Source: Streptomyces graminofaciens
GTDB lineage: Bacteria; Actinomycetota; Actinomycetes; Streptomycetales; Streptomycetaceae
Assembly (NCBI RefSeq): GCF_030294945.1
Contig: NZ_AP018448.1
Coordinates: forward strand, 992,001-1,056,000
Direction of reading: 5' to 3'
DNA length: 64,000 nt
Below are positions 27,544 through 36,232 of this stretch, piece after piece; the first letter of the stretch is position 1, and each line of letters begins with the position of its first letter. The position numbers and the translations under genes are program-made. The notes beneath the pieces are model-generated. The model searched no databases. It was not told the DNA's origin and worked only from the letters and a program-made list of their open reading frames with translations.

Positions 27544-27855
27544 TCATCGTCCTTGTTGTCGGTCCGGCATCGGCCAGCCGGTCTCCGGGCGGGCCCACCG
27601 CTCGGTCGCACCGGCGCCCATACCCTCGATGTCACGCTGGGCAACGCCCACCAGTTGCCGGCCGAGGTCGTGCATGGCCCTGCCCGCCGCCAGTTCGTCA
27701 CCGATCTCCGGAACGTCCCTGTCCGCGGGGTTGCGGTGGGCGGCCCCGTGCCCGGTGAGCTCCGTGGTGCCGGTGTTCAGCACCGCACGTGCCTTCGTCG
27801 TCCCCTCGTCCTCGAAGAGGTAGAGGCGAACCTTCCATTCCACGGTATGTGCCAT
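27544..27855 (-). CDS. DUF1876 domain protein
   Basis: Small protein of 103 residues of the DUF1876 (dsRBD-like fold) family. Seen: HTVEWKVRLYLFEDEGTTKA, LTGHGAAHRNPADRDVPEIG, DELAAGRAMHDLGRQLV, ending about 15 residues longer than usual (ERWARPETGWPMPDRQQGR). Function unknown; it is co-regulated with dormancy genes in mycobacteria and Streptomyces. ATG 27855 follows GAGGAGGAAAG. The preceding nicotinate phosphoribosyltransferase, if read in its ancestral frame, would end in TGATG exactly at this start, so the two were translationally coupled. Confidence 0.82.
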   Translation of the reverse strand: MAHTVEWKVRLYLFEDEGTTKARAVLNTGTTELTGHGAAHRNPADRDVPEIGDELAAGRAMHDLGRQLVGVAQRDIEGMGAGATERWARPETGWPMPDRQQGR

Positions 27856-27906
27856 CACTTTCCTCCTCGTCCCGGCGCGGACCTCGGTGATCCGGACGCG
27901 CTCTGC

Positions 27907-29259
27907 TCATGGATGCGCGGGCCTGCGGCCGCGGTCAGGCACTCCTCCTCGATACGGCGCCGGACCTCGGCGGCGAGCGCGGTCAGTCGCGCCGAGGTCC
28001 GGCGCCCGTGGTGCGACGGGGGTTCGGATCCGGCGTGCCGCAGGCGGGAGCCCGGCCAGGTCTGCGGCGTTTCTCGCCCTCATCTCCTCCAGATCGGGGC
28101 GTTCGGCGGTGCGCCTCCCGTTCCGCATCACCGTTTGCAGCAACGGCTGGCTCTCGTCGGGGGGCCGCTCTTCACGGAGCCCGATCACGTCGGCGTAACC
28201 GGGGCGGCGGAACACCTGTTTCTGCCCGGGAGCGGTCACCTTGGCCGAGGAGAGCTTCATCACCGGCCGGCCGTCGTACTCAACCATCTTGTACGCGGAG
28301 TCCAGGAACGGGGCGTCGGCCGAGACCCCGACACGGGTGCCGACGGCGTAGACGTCGATCGGTGCTCCGGAGCGGACCAGACCGTCCACGGAGTACTCGT
28401 CGAGACCGCCGCTGGCGACGATCCGTACGTCCGGCAGTCCGGCCGCGTCGAGGAGGGCACGCGCCCGCCGCGCCAGGGCTCCGAGGTCGCCGCTGTCCAG
28501 CCGTACGGCCGAGCCGGGCCCACGGTCCAGGTCCCGGAGCACCCGGGCCGCGAGCCGGACCCCTGCCTCGGTGTCGTAGGTGTCCACCAGGAACGTCACC
28601 GGGCCCGGATGGGACCGGGCGAAGGCGCGGAAGGCCGCCTCCTCCGTCCCGAACGCCTCGATGTACGAGTGGGCCATCGTGCCGACGGCGGGCAGCCCCT
28701 CGGCGGTGGCCGCGGCGACGTTGCTCGTTCCGGCGAAGCCGACCATCGCGCTCAGCCGGGCGGCCTGGTAACCCGCCTGGGGGCCGTGGGTACGCCGGAG
28801 GGAGAAGTCCACGACCGGATGTCCCTGCGCGGCCAGAACGCACCGTGCGGCCTTCGAGGCGATCGTCGTCCGGTGGCTGACCTGATTGAGCACATAGGTC
28901 TCGACCAGTTGTGCCTGCGGAAGCGGAGCGGTCACCTCCAGCAGTGGCTCTCCGGCGAGGACGATCCGCCCCTCGGGCACCGCCCTCACCTCTCCGGTGA
29001 ACTCCATGCCGAGCAGCGGGGCCAGGTCGCGTGGAGGCCGGTGCAGTGCCGCGGCGAAAGCGTCGACATCCTCGGCGTCGACCCGGAACCCGGACAGGAA
29101 GTCCAGTGTCGACTCCAGGCCGGCGGCCACCAGGAAGCCTCGGTCGGTCGGCAGGTCGCGGACGAACAGGCTGAACGTCGCCGGGCCGGTCATCCCCTCC
29201 CGCAGGTACGACATCGCCATCGTGACCTCGTACAGATCAGTGGTCGTCGCCGAGGACAT
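27907..29259 (-). CDS. nicotinate phosphoribosyltransferase, C-terminus frameshifted
   Basis: Enzyme of NAD salvage, joining nicotinate and PRPP to give nicotinate mononucleotide; 450 residues. Seen: TTDLYEVTMAMSYLREGMTG at the N-terminus, LVETYVLNQVSHRTTIASKA, VDFSLRRTHGPQAGYQAARL with the active-site histidine, LVDTYDTEAGVR, VRLDSGDLGALARRARALLD, IVASGGLDEYSVDGLV. The last 30 residues look random. The neighbouring frame carries the proper ending (ARLTALAAEVRRRIEEECLT), so a small indel near 28010 has altered the tail. Catalytic residues are untouched, so the enzyme may still work. ATG 29259 is preferred over the GTG at 29268 because AGGAGG is better spaced. Confidence 0.88.
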   Translation of the reverse strand: MSSATTTDLYEVTMAMSYLREGMTGPATFSLFVRDLPTDRGFLVAAGLESTLDFLSGFRVDAEDVDAFAAALHRPPRDLAPLLGMEFTGEVRAVPEGRIVLAGEPLLEVTAPLPQAQLVETYVLNQVSHRTTIASKAARCVLAAQGHPVVDFSLRRTHGPQAGYQAARLSAMVGFAGTSNVAAATAEGLPAVGTMAHSYIEAFGTEEAAFRAFARSHPGPVTFLVDTYDTEAGVRLAARVLRDLDRGPGSAVRLDSGDLGALARRARALLDAAGLPDVRIVASGGLDEYSVDGLVRSGAPIDVYAVGTRVGVSADAPFLDSAYKMVEYDGRPVMKLSSAKVTAPGQKQVFRRPGYADVIGLREERPPDESQPLLQTVMRNGRRTAERPDLEEMRARNAADLAGLPPAARRIRTPVAPRAPDLGATDRARRRGPAPYRGGVPDRGRRPAHP

Positions 29260-29304
29260 CCGCGTCACCTCCTCCTGGACACCGGTGGGGCACCACGAGC
29301 TCGT

Positions 29305-29589
29305 TCACCTTCGGAACCGTGCGGACCACAGAGGCTCCACCAGGTCCCACTCGGTGCCCCACCGCGCGTACCGTCTGCGGTCCAGCACCAGGCGCATGCT
29401 CTTTCGCACGGCGACGAAGCCGACGTACACGCCGACCGCTGTCATGCCGCCGATCAGCCAACCAGTGGCGTTGGCGTCGCCTGCGGAGATCGGCGGGTCC
29501 TGAATCGTGCCTTCCCGGTCCCCCCAGATCCGCAGGGTCGATCCCTCGGTCTCGTTTCTGGTATGGCCGGTGGGGCGAGTCCTGTGCAC
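29305..29589 (-). CDS. small membrane protein resembling the C-terminus of Rv1733c-type proteins
   Basis: Protein of 94 residues with one membrane helix (GWLIGGMTAVGVYVGFVAVR, about 44-63) flanked by LRIWGDREGTIQDPPISAGD and a basic tail RRRYARWGTEWDLVEPLW. This matches the end part of the Rv1733c-like membrane proteins found in dormancy regulons, but the N-terminal helix is missing. GTG at 29589 is weakly supported (GGAGG 13 bases before); a nearer ATG is out of frame, hinting that the gene may be a shortened or frameshifted remnant. Confidence 0.55.
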   Translation of the reverse strand: MHRTRPTGHTRNETEGSTLRIWGDREGTIQDPPISAGDANATGWLIGGMTAVGVYVGFVAVRKSMRLVLDRRRYARWGTEWDLVEPLWSARFRR

Positions 29590-29732
29590 TCATGGTCTGG
29601 CCTCCAGCTGTCGCTGCTGGTGCGTCCCCCATCGCGTCTGCCGCGCTCACCACGTTCCAACGGCGGCAGCTCCCGGTCACGGGGCCGAAGGTCCCGGGTG
29701 CCCACCACTCGGCCCACCCGGCCCGTCACCGG

Positions 29733-30554
29733 TCAGATCTGTGGAACGACCGCGACAGGGCACGGCGCGTGATGCAGCACCGCGTGGTTGACCAGGCCCA
29801 GCTGCAACCCGACGTGCCCGTGCCGCCTGCGGGCGCCGACGACGAGCAGATCAGCTTCGGACGCGGCTTCCAGGAGCGCCTGCCGGGCCGGGCCATGGAC
29901 CACCTCGCTGCTCACCTGAACGTCCTGATACCGCTGCGTGGAGTCGCGCAGCGCGTCGGCGAGCACCTGCGCAGGCGCGCGATCGAGGGCTCGGAGTGCG
30001 TACCCGGACAGGCGGCCCGGTGGCCCGGGGTTTCCGGCCGGGACGCTCCAGGCGTGCACCGCCACGAGCCGACAGCGCCGTACATGGGCCTCGCGGCACG
30101 CGAAATCCACGGCGGTACCACTGCCCTCACCGTCCTCGACGCCGACGACGACCCTCCCGAACCGGCCGTGCCGGTGCTCCACCCCGCCGCGCACCACAAT
30201 GACCGGGCAGTCGGCATGAGCGGCGACAGCCAGGCTGACCGAGCCCAGGAGCATCCCGGCGAGGTCTCCGAGCCCTCTGAACCCGAGTACCAGCGCGAAG
30301 GCGTTGCGCCCGCTGCCCACCAGGGCCGGCGCCGCGTCCTCGTGCAACACCTCACTCGACAGCCGAACCGCTGAGGCACTCCTCCTGGCTCGCTCCGAGG
30401 CGGCGGCGACGATGCCGGGCGCCTCGTGATCCGCCGCGGCCGCGTGCAGGATATGGAGCGGCACCTCGTGTCGGAGTGCCTCGTCCGCGGCCCAGTCCAC
30501 CGCGTCGAGGCTCGACTCGGACCCGTCGATGCCGACTATCAGGGGAACCACCAT
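29733..30554 (-). CDS. universal stress protein, two UspA domains
   Basis: Cytoplasmic stress protein of 273 residues with two UspA domains. Domain 1: [48 protein letters not shown]. Domain 2: GRVVVGVEDGEGSGTAVDFA, VAVHAWSVPAG, VVHGPARQALLEAASEADLL, VVGARRRHGHVGLQLGLVNH, ending [12 protein letters not shown]. The second domain has the ATP-type G-x2-G-x9-G signature (GARRRHGHVGLQLG), whereas the first is looser. ATG follows GAGGAGGCGGGAG. It is divergent from another Usp gene, with 201 bases between them as a shared control region. Confidence 0.92.
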   Translation of the reverse strand: MVVPLIVGIDGSESSLDAVDWAADEALRHEVPLHILHAAAADHEAPGIVAAASERARRSASAVRLSSEVLHEDAAPALVGSGRNAFALVLGFRGLGDLAGMLLGSVSLAVAAHADCPVIVVRGGVEHRHGRFGRVVVGVEDGEGSGTAVDFACREAHVRRCRLVAVHAWSVPAGNPGPPGRLSGYALRALDRAPAQVLADALRDSTQRYQDVQVSSEVVHGPARQALLEAASEADLLVVGARRRHGHVGLQLGLVNHAVLHHAPCPVAVVPQI

Positions 30555-30755
30555 TGCTCCCGCCTCCTCGATGCCGGAACTCACGCCCGTGCGTTCGCGG
30601 CCGCTTCGGGGACCACATGCGCCACGACGAGATCTGGGGTACTCCTCGATGGAGGAGCTCCGTGCTCGACGCGCCGACGCATGGGGACGGCAGCAGTCCG
30701 GTCGTCGGCAATGCTCACCGCCCTTCCAGCTTCTTACGAGATGGAGGCAGTCGCC

Positions 30756-31649
30756 ATGGAACAAGCCCTCACCGTGGGCCTCGACGGCTCGCCCGAGAGC
30801 CTCGCCGCCGCCCGCTGGGCTGCGGACGAAGCGGAGCGGCGCAGACTCACCCTGCGCCTGCTGCACGCGTGGCCGCTGCTGGTGCCGGAGCCGACCCGCG
30901 TCCCGTCGGAGATGGACCAGAACTACTGGGCGAAGCGCCTCGTGCACAACGCTCAGAAGGAACTCCAGGCACACCATCCGGGCCTCACCGTCGTCGGCAA
31001 CCTGGTCGCCGACGACGCCCAGGACGCACTGCTCCAGGCGGCGTCGGAGTCGGAGATGCTCGTACTCGGCTCCCGGGGCCTGACTCCCGTGGAGAGCTAC
31101 TTCCTCGGCGACATCAGCATGATCGTCGTGGCACGTGCCGAGCGGCCCGTGGTCCTGGTGCGTGCGGGCAAGCGGGCAGAAGAACCCTCGACGCCTGCGG
31201 ACCGGGAGGCTGAATCAGGTGCGGCAGGCGCTGTGGTGGTGGGACTGAAACTGCGCGCCCCGTGCGACGACCTGCTCGAATTCGCCTTCACCACTGCCGC
31301 GGCCCGAGGTGTGCCCCTCCGCGCCGTCCATGGCCGCAGCACGCCGCTCCACGCGTACACCCCCTGGGGCGTGGATCACACCGTGACCCAGGAGATCGTC
31401 CAGGACGCGCGGAATCACCTGAGCCAGGCTCTCGGCCCCTGGCGCGAAAAGTTCCCGGGCGTGGACGTGGCCGCCACCACCCGCCTCGAAAGCCCCGCCA
31501 GAGCCGTCGTGGAAGCCGCCGAGGGCGCCGGCCTGCTGGTCGTCGGCCGGCACAAGCACCATCCCAACCTGGGGCCCCGCCTGGGCCCCGTGGCCCAGGC
31601 GGCCGTCCATCACGCGCGTTGCCCTGTCGCCGTCGTCCCTCATGACTGA
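30756..31649 (+). CDS. universal stress protein, two UspA domains
   Basis: Protein of 297 residues. Domain 1: ALTVGLDGSPESLAAARWAA, RLLHAWPLLVPEP, ASESEMLVLGSRGLTPVESY, with RPVVLVRAG. Domain 2: AVVVGLKLRAPCDDLLEFAF, RAVHGRSTPL, SPARAVVEAAEGAGLLVVGR, ending RCPVAVVPHD. It belongs to a different Usp subgroup from the neighbour at 29733. The next gene starts within its last codons (8-base overlap), so Usp and the kinase-like protein are coupled. ATG 30756 follows GGAGGCAGT. Confidence 0.92.
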   Translation: MEQALTVGLDGSPESLAAARWAADEAERRRLTLRLLHAWPLLVPEPTRVPSEMDQNYWAKRLVHNAQKELQAHHPGLTVVGNLVADDAQDALLQAASESEMLVLGSRGLTPVESYFLGDISMIVVARAERPVVLVRAGKRAEEPSTPADREAESGAAGAVVVGLKLRAPCDDLLEFAFTTAAARGVPLRAVHGRSTPLHAYTPWGVDHTVTQEIVQDARNHLSQALGPWREKFPGVDVAATTRLESPARAVVEAAEGAGLLVVGRHKHHPNLGPRLGPVAQAAVHHARCPVAVVPHD

Positions 31650-33228
31650 GCCGAACCGTCAGGGGGAGCCGGTGGGACCGGTGCAACGGGCCGACGCATC
31701 CGTACTCCGGCTCGGCGCCACTCGCGGGACTCCGCCGCTGCCGCGCGCGCAGGTGTGCGAGACCCACACCGCGGTGGTCCTCTTCATCGGAAACCGCGCC
31801 TACAAGCTCAAGAAACCGGTCGCTCTCACGTTCCTGGACTACACCACGGTGGCCGCCCGGCGGGCGGCGTGCGAGCGGGAAGTCGTGCTCAACCGCCGTT
31901 TCGCCCCTGACGTCTATCTCGGCGTCGGCGATTTCCGCAGCCCGGACACGGACGTGGCAGAGCCCGTCGTCGTCATGCGCCGTATGCCCGACGAGCGCCG
32001 CCTCTCCCGGCTCGTACGGGAAGGGGCGGCCGTCGACGACGCCCTGCGGGCCGTCGCCCGGCTGCTCGCCACCCACCACGCGAGCGCGCCCCGCAGCCGG
32101 GAGGTGGACGAGCAGGGGACGCGCGACGCGCTGTCGTCGCGCTGGGAGGCGAGCTTCACCCAGGTCCGCACACTCTCCGACGGCGGCACCGCGCCCGACG
32201 GCGTGGCGGAGACCGAGCGGCTGGTGCGCCGCTATCTCGTCGGCCGTGAACGCCTGTTCAGCACTCGGATCGAGGAGGGCCGAGTGCTCGACGGTCACGG
32301 GGACCTGCTCGCCGAGGACATCTTCTGCCTCGACGACGGCCCGCGCGTCCTGGACTGCCTGGAGTTCGACGACAGCCTTCGTCACGTCGACGGCCTCGAT
32401 GACGCCGCCTTCCTGGCCATGGACCTGGAACAGCTCGGCGCACCGGAGGCCGCGGCGCACTTTCTCGCCGAATACACCGAGTACTCCGGCGACCCGGCAC
32501 CGCCCTCCCTGCGCCATCACTACGTCGCCTACCGCGCGTTCGTCCGCGCCAAGGTCTCGCTGATCCAGGCCCACCAGGGTGCACCGGGTGCTGAGGCGGC
32601 GTCACACCGTCTGATGACGACCGCCCTGCGGCACCTGCGCGCCTCCGCCGTCGGCCTGACCCTCGTCGGCGGCCTACCCGGCAGCGGGAAGTCGACACTC
32701 TCCGGCGCGCTCGCCGACCGCCTCGGCGTCACACTGCTCAGCAGCGACCGCCTCCGCAAGGAACTGGCGGGCATCCCGGCCGAGCAGTCGGCAGCCGCCG
32801 CCTACGGCGAGGGCCTGTACTCACCGGAATGGACCAACAAGACCTACGCCGCCCTGCTCGACCGCGCATCCGTCCTGCTGTCCCGCGGCGAGTCCGTCGT
32901 CCTGGACGCCAGCTGGTCCAACCCGGAACAGCGCGAAGCCGCCCTGCGCATGGCCGAACGCACCCACGCCGACCTGGTGGCCCTGCACTGCCGGGTTCCG
33001 GGCGAGACCACGGCCGTCCGCCTCGCCACCCGCGCCCCCGGCGCATCCGACGCCGACCTCGACGTGGCCACCGCCATGGCGGCCACGGAACCGCCCTGGC
33101 CGGAAGCCGTGGCGGTCGACACGAGCGGCTCCCTGGAGGCAGCGGTCGTCCAGGCGCTGGCGGCCATCCGCCCGCACACCGCTGAGGGGGCCCCGGTCTT
33201 CCGCCGGCCCCATATGGAGCCGGACTAG
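31642..33228 (+). CDS. bifunctional phosphotransferase-like/AAA-type P-loop kinase
   Basis: Protein of 528 residues. The N-terminal part (about 35-320) is an aminoglycoside phosphotransferase-like domain with AYKLKKPVALTFLDYTT and the catalytic-loop motif LDGHGDLLAEDIFCLDD. The C-terminal part (about 335-500) is a zeta-toxin/gluconate-kinase-like P-loop domain with GLPGSGKST and VVLDASWSNPEQREAA. In dormancy clusters of mycobacteria and Streptomyces such proteins accompany Usps; the substrate is unknown. The start ATG overlaps the end of the Usp gene (ATGACTGA), giving coupled expression. Confidence 0.88.
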   Translation: MTEPNRQGEPVGPVQRADASVLRLGATRGTPPLPRAQVCETHTAVVLFIGNRAYKLKKPVALTFLDYTTVAARRAACEREVVLNRRFAPDVYLGVGDFRSPDTDVAEPVVVMRRMPDERRLSRLVREGAAVDDALRAVARLLATHHASAPRSREVDEQGTRDALSSRWEASFTQVRTLSDGGTAPDGVAETERLVRRYLVGRERLFSTRIEEGRVLDGHGDLLAEDIFCLDDGPRVLDCLEFDDSLRHVDGLDDAAFLAMDLEQLGAPEAAAHFLAEYTEYSGDPAPPSLRHHYVAYRAFVRAKVSLIQAHQGAPGAEAASHRLMTTALRHLRASAVGLTLVGGLPGSGKSTLSGALADRLGVTLLSSDRLRKELAGIPAEQSAAAAYGEGLYSPEWTNKTYAALLDRASVLLSRGESVVLDASWSNPEQREAALRMAERTHADLVALHCRVPGETTAVRLATRAPGASDADLDVATAMAATEPPWPEAVAVDTSGSLEAAVVQALAAIRPHTAEGAPVFRRPHMEPD

Positions 33229-33241
33229 CTAGTATGGCCTG

Positions 33242-33261
33242 GTCAGGTCGGGTGACCTGAC
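33242..33261. terminator. hairpin at the junction of convergent genes
   Basis: GTCAGGTC-GGGT-GACCTGAC, an 8-base stem with a 4-base loop, 14 bases after the plus-strand kinase-like gene and overlapping the stop region of the minus-strand Vps62 gene. It would serve both directions. Confidence 0.5.
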
Positions 33262-34511
33262 ACCCCGGACTGGCGGACCCAGGCGGCGTCGAGGGCGCCT
33301 TCCTTCACGGAGGCAACGCCGTCTTTGGTGATGACGCCGACGCGGTTGCCGGACAGGACCAGAGAACTGCCCCCCGCTGCCTGGCGGACCCAGTTGGCGT
33401 AGGCGTCGCCTTCACGCACATAGGCGGTGCCGTCGGTGGTGAGGACGCCGGTTCGATCGCCGTCGACGACGATGCTGACGATCGCTCCGGCGAAGAGACC
33501 GGGCGCCCCGTCCAAGGCCAGCATCTGAGGGCCGAACGCCGCTTTCATTGCCGGGCCCTTGGGGCCGTTGCCCAGGACGCACTCCCCTGTGATGGGTTCG
33601 GACACGGAGCAGCCGGCCTTCGGGTTGCCCCACCGGCCGGTGAAGTTCAGCCAGGACAGTTCGCCGGTGTAGTCCTTCTGCCAGGAGAACACCTTGAGTC
33701 CCTGCCGGGTGTCCCAGAGTGTGCCGGCGTTGGTGTAGTCGTCGAGGGTGTCGCCGTTGGGCAGGTGCCGGTAGGTGTGGCGGGCGGCGTCGGGGTACAG
33801 GGCGTGGGATCCCTTGGCCGCGTAGACCACCGGCTGATCACCGGCCAGAATGCCCTCGGCGCCGTAGACGAGGGTCTGTCCGCCGTCGTGCTGGCTCAGG
33901 GAGACCTGGTAGGGCTTGTCGTCGACGAAGCGGATGGTGACGTGCTCCCAGTCGCCGACGTGGTTGCCGAACGAGGAGTAGCCCCCGACACATCCCCACG
34001 GGGTGTACACGCCGATGCAGACCCGTTTGCCGTTGTTGTAGGGGTAGAACGTCCAGTAGTTGATGTCGGTGATGTTGGTCGCGCGGCCGTTGTCGGTACG
34101 GTGGACGACCTCGGCGTAGGCCGGCACTGATTTCTCGTTGGGGCGCTGTCCGTACAGGAACGGCGGGTCGGTGCAGGAGTTGCAGCCCAGCGGCTCGTTG
34201 GTCACATAGAACTGCTGCTTGGGGTCCTCGCTGTCCTTGTGGATCTCGACGTGGGTGTTGTCCAGGAACGACTCCACGTCGGACGGGAAGTAGGACTCCT
34301 GTGTGTGGAGCCAGATGTGGGGGGCGTAGCGGCGCGCGAGCTCGTCGTCCGCCGCCGACACCGAGGCGGTGGAGGCGGAGCGGGTGCCCTCCGCGGCCAC
34401 AGCCGGCTGGGAAGCCAGCGCCGGGAGGAGGGCGATGGCGGACACCGTCGCGATGAGACGGGACCCCCATCTTCGTAACGAGGCCGACCGGTCTCTTGGT
34501 GTAGCGAACAT
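33243..34511 (-). CDS. secreted Vps62-domain protein
   Basis: Exported protein of 422 residues. A Sec signal peptide covers 1-40 (basic start, then LIATVSAIALLPALASQPAV, cleavage near AVAAE). The Vps62-related domain spans 55-300: RYAPHIWLHTQESYFPSDVE, DINYWTFYPYNNGKRVC, GNHVGDWEHVTIRFVDDKP, VYAAKGSHALYPDA. Two degenerate repeats of about 35 residues follow (VSIVVDGDRTGVLTTDGTAY, VLSGNRVGVITKDGVASV), resembling beta-propeller-like tail repeats. Function unknown; relatives are secreted by Streptomyces and fungi. No operon partners. Confidence 0.82.
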   Translation of the reverse strand: MFATPRDRSASLRRWGSRLIATVSAIALLPALASQPAVAAEGTRSASTASVSAADDELARRYAPHIWLHTQESYFPSDVESFLDNTHVEIHKDSEDPKQQFYVTNEPLGCNSCTDPPFLYGQRPNEKSVPAYAEVVHRTDNGRATNITDINYWTFYPYNNGKRVCIGVYTPWGCVGGYSSFGNHVGDWEHVTIRFVDDKPYQVSLSQHDGGQTLVYGAEGILAGDQPVVYAAKGSHALYPDAARHTYRHLPNGDTLDDYTNAGTLWDTRQGLKVFSWQKDYTGELSWLNFTGRWGNPKAGCSVSEPITGECVLGNGPKGPAMKAAFGPQMLALDGAPGLFAGAIVSIVVDGDRTGVLTTDGTAYVREGDAYANWVRQAAGGSSLVLSGNRVGVITKDGVASVKEGALDAAWVRQSGVSGHPT

Positions 34512-35039
34512 GAATGTCCCGTCATGAGGAGTTCGGGTGGTGGATGGGCCGCGCTGTTGTCACTGTCGAGGTGTCATGCGCGAGCACCTCTCTATGGCAG
34601 GGCCATGACATATACGCCACGGACGTGACTTACGGATCTGTCGAGCGGCCCCCCAAATGACGACTTCCCGTGCCTGGGCGGCCATTGACACACCTGGCCC
34701 AGGCTCCAGGGCAGCGACCGGCGCCTCCGCTGCGATGAAGACACCGGACAGCTGTACGGCTTGCCTCCGGCGTACGCCTTGCCCGCGGCGCCGTCCGACA
34801 CCGCAAAGTGTAGGAAGCGGCCCTTGCAGAAAAGTGAGAGTTTTTCTGTATCTGCCACCCCGGCTCGCCGACCCTTCTGACCTGCGGAGTCGCCGCTCAT
34901 CGAGCCCCGTGAGGCATCACGAACAGCAATAACCGGCAATTTCCGGCAACCGACGGGCACATCGAACGCGGGGTCACGCGGCAGTGGGTGGCATTTCCCG
35001 GACGCCGCCCATAGATCTGCGGCTCGCGGGCGCGGGCCC
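34512..35039. other. gene-free stretch upstream of the transposase remnant
   Basis: No coding region I can support. It contains a small hairpin (GAGGTG...CACCTC, about 34568-34590) upstream of the Vps62 gene, and low-quality open frames on both strands. The stretch probably includes the Vps62 promoter and debris from the neighbouring element. Confidence 0.3.
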
Positions 35040-35230
35040 TCCACGGCGGCCTCAACCAGGGACGGATCGATGTCGCCCGGCCGCGTCGCGTGCTGGCCGG
35101 GATGCCCTTGCCGAGGGCGGCGGGCGGTCGGACAGTGCTGGCCGGTGTCTCACCGCGGCTGCGGCCGGGATGCCAACACTTCGCGGCCGCCGCCGACACG
35201 CCGCTCCCTGACGGCTTTCGATCTGTCGAG
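35040..35230 (+). pseudogene. IS701-type transposase remnant
   Basis: The plus strand reads GGLNQGRIDVARPRRVLAGM, PLPRAAGGRTVLAGVSPRLR. This matches the conserved segment of the large Streptomyces IS701-family transposases (usual form: GRIDVARLRR, LAGLPLPR, ADGRIVLAVDVSPWLRPD). Only about 60 codons remain, without start or catalytic DDE part, running into the SPFH gene's upstream region. No terminal repeats are seen. Confidence 0.65.
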
Positions 35231-35344
35231 CAGCAGTGTCCGGTGCTGTCAGGGCCTGCGTACGGGCGACGGAACGGGGCTCGTTACGATGCGCTGCGCG
35301 TCGCCCCCGAGGTGGCGCAGATCCGTTTCTGGAGGGGGATACCT

Positions 35345-36232
35345 GTGTTCGTGCTTTCCATCCTGCTGCTCATAGCGGCAGTCGTGGTCTTTCTGGTCGG
35401 TCGTGGCCGTGACGGCGGGGGCTGGAAACTCGGGGCGGTGCTCAGCGCCGTAGGAGGAGCCCTGGCCGGTGTGTTCGCCTGCGTCCATGTGGTGAGCGCC
35501 TATGAGGTCGGCGTACCGGTGACCTTCGGCAGGGTCGGCGCGCCGTTGACGTCCGGCATCCAGTTCAAGTCGCCGTTCACCGAGGTCACGTCCTTCTCAA
35601 CCCGGCCGGTGGACCTCAACCTCTATGACAAGGACGTGGTCGAGGTCCGCTCCTCGCAGGGCGGGGTCTTGTACGCGGACGTCACCATCAAGTGGGCGGT
35701 GGTGCCGGCGAAGGCGGTCTCGCTGTACCGGCTGGCGGGCAGTGAGGAGGCCGTCCAGGAGCGTCTGGTGCTGCCGGACAGCCGCGAGATCGTCCGCAAT
35801 GTCTTCGCGAAACACACCAGCGAGGAGGGCTACGCCTCGGCTCGCGAGCAGATCGGCTCGGAGATCGAGGACCTCATCAGGGAGCGCCTGGCGCCGCGCG
35901 GGATCGACGTCACCGCCGTCAATCTGCGCAATGTGAAACCGTCGGACAGGCTGCAGGACCAGATCGACAAGAAGATCCAGCAGGAGCAGGCCACCGAGCG
36001 GTCCGAGGAAGGGCAGCGTACGGCGGAAGCGGAGGCGGAGCGCAAGCGGATCGAGGCAGAGGGCATCGCCAACGCCAACAAGATCATCGAGAAGTCGCTG
36101 AGCGACAAGGTCCTGTACAACCAGTGCCTGGAGGCCTACAAGGAGGCCGCGAAGGCAAACCCGGTGTACGCGGTGCCCTGCGGTACGGACTCGGGCGGCA
36201 CGCCGGTCATCGTGGACAGCAGCAAAAAATAG
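35345..36232 (+). CDS. SPFH/Band 7 (prohibitin-like) membrane protein
   Basis: Membrane-anchored protein of 295 residues. Two N-terminal hydrophobic segments (VLSILLLIAAVVVFLVGRGR, then AVLSAVGGALAGVFACVHVV) precede an SPFH domain: EVGVPVTFGRVGAPLTSGIQ, YADVTIKWAVVPAKAVSLYR, ERLAPRGIDVTAVNLRNVKP, then a charged coiled-coil AEAEAERKRIEAEGIANANK. Such proteins form membrane microdomain rings. GTG at 35345 follows GGAGGGGGA. No flanking protease (NfeD, HflX type) is present, so its partner is unknown. Confidence 0.88.
   Translation: MFVLSILLLIAAVVVFLVGRGRDGGGWKLGAVLSAVGGALAGVFACVHVVSAYEVGVPVTFGRVGAPLTSGIQFKSPFTEVTSFSTRPVDLNLYDKDVVEVRSSQGGVLYADVTIKWAVVPAKAVSLYRLAGSEEAVQERLVLPDSREIVRNVFAKHTSEEGYASAREQIGSEIEDLIRERLAPRGIDVTAVNLRNVKPSDRLQDQIDKKIQQEQATERSEEGQRTAEAEAERKRIEAEGIANANKIIEKSLSDKVLYNQCLEAYKEAAKANPVYAVPCGTDSGGTPVIVDSSKK

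Noticed and set aside
29237..29680. Alternative frame starting MSAQDSPHRPYQK over the small membrane protein
   Set aside because: The binding site is better spaced, but the product is non-homologous and overlaps the conserved frame; I kept the GTG start in the other frame.
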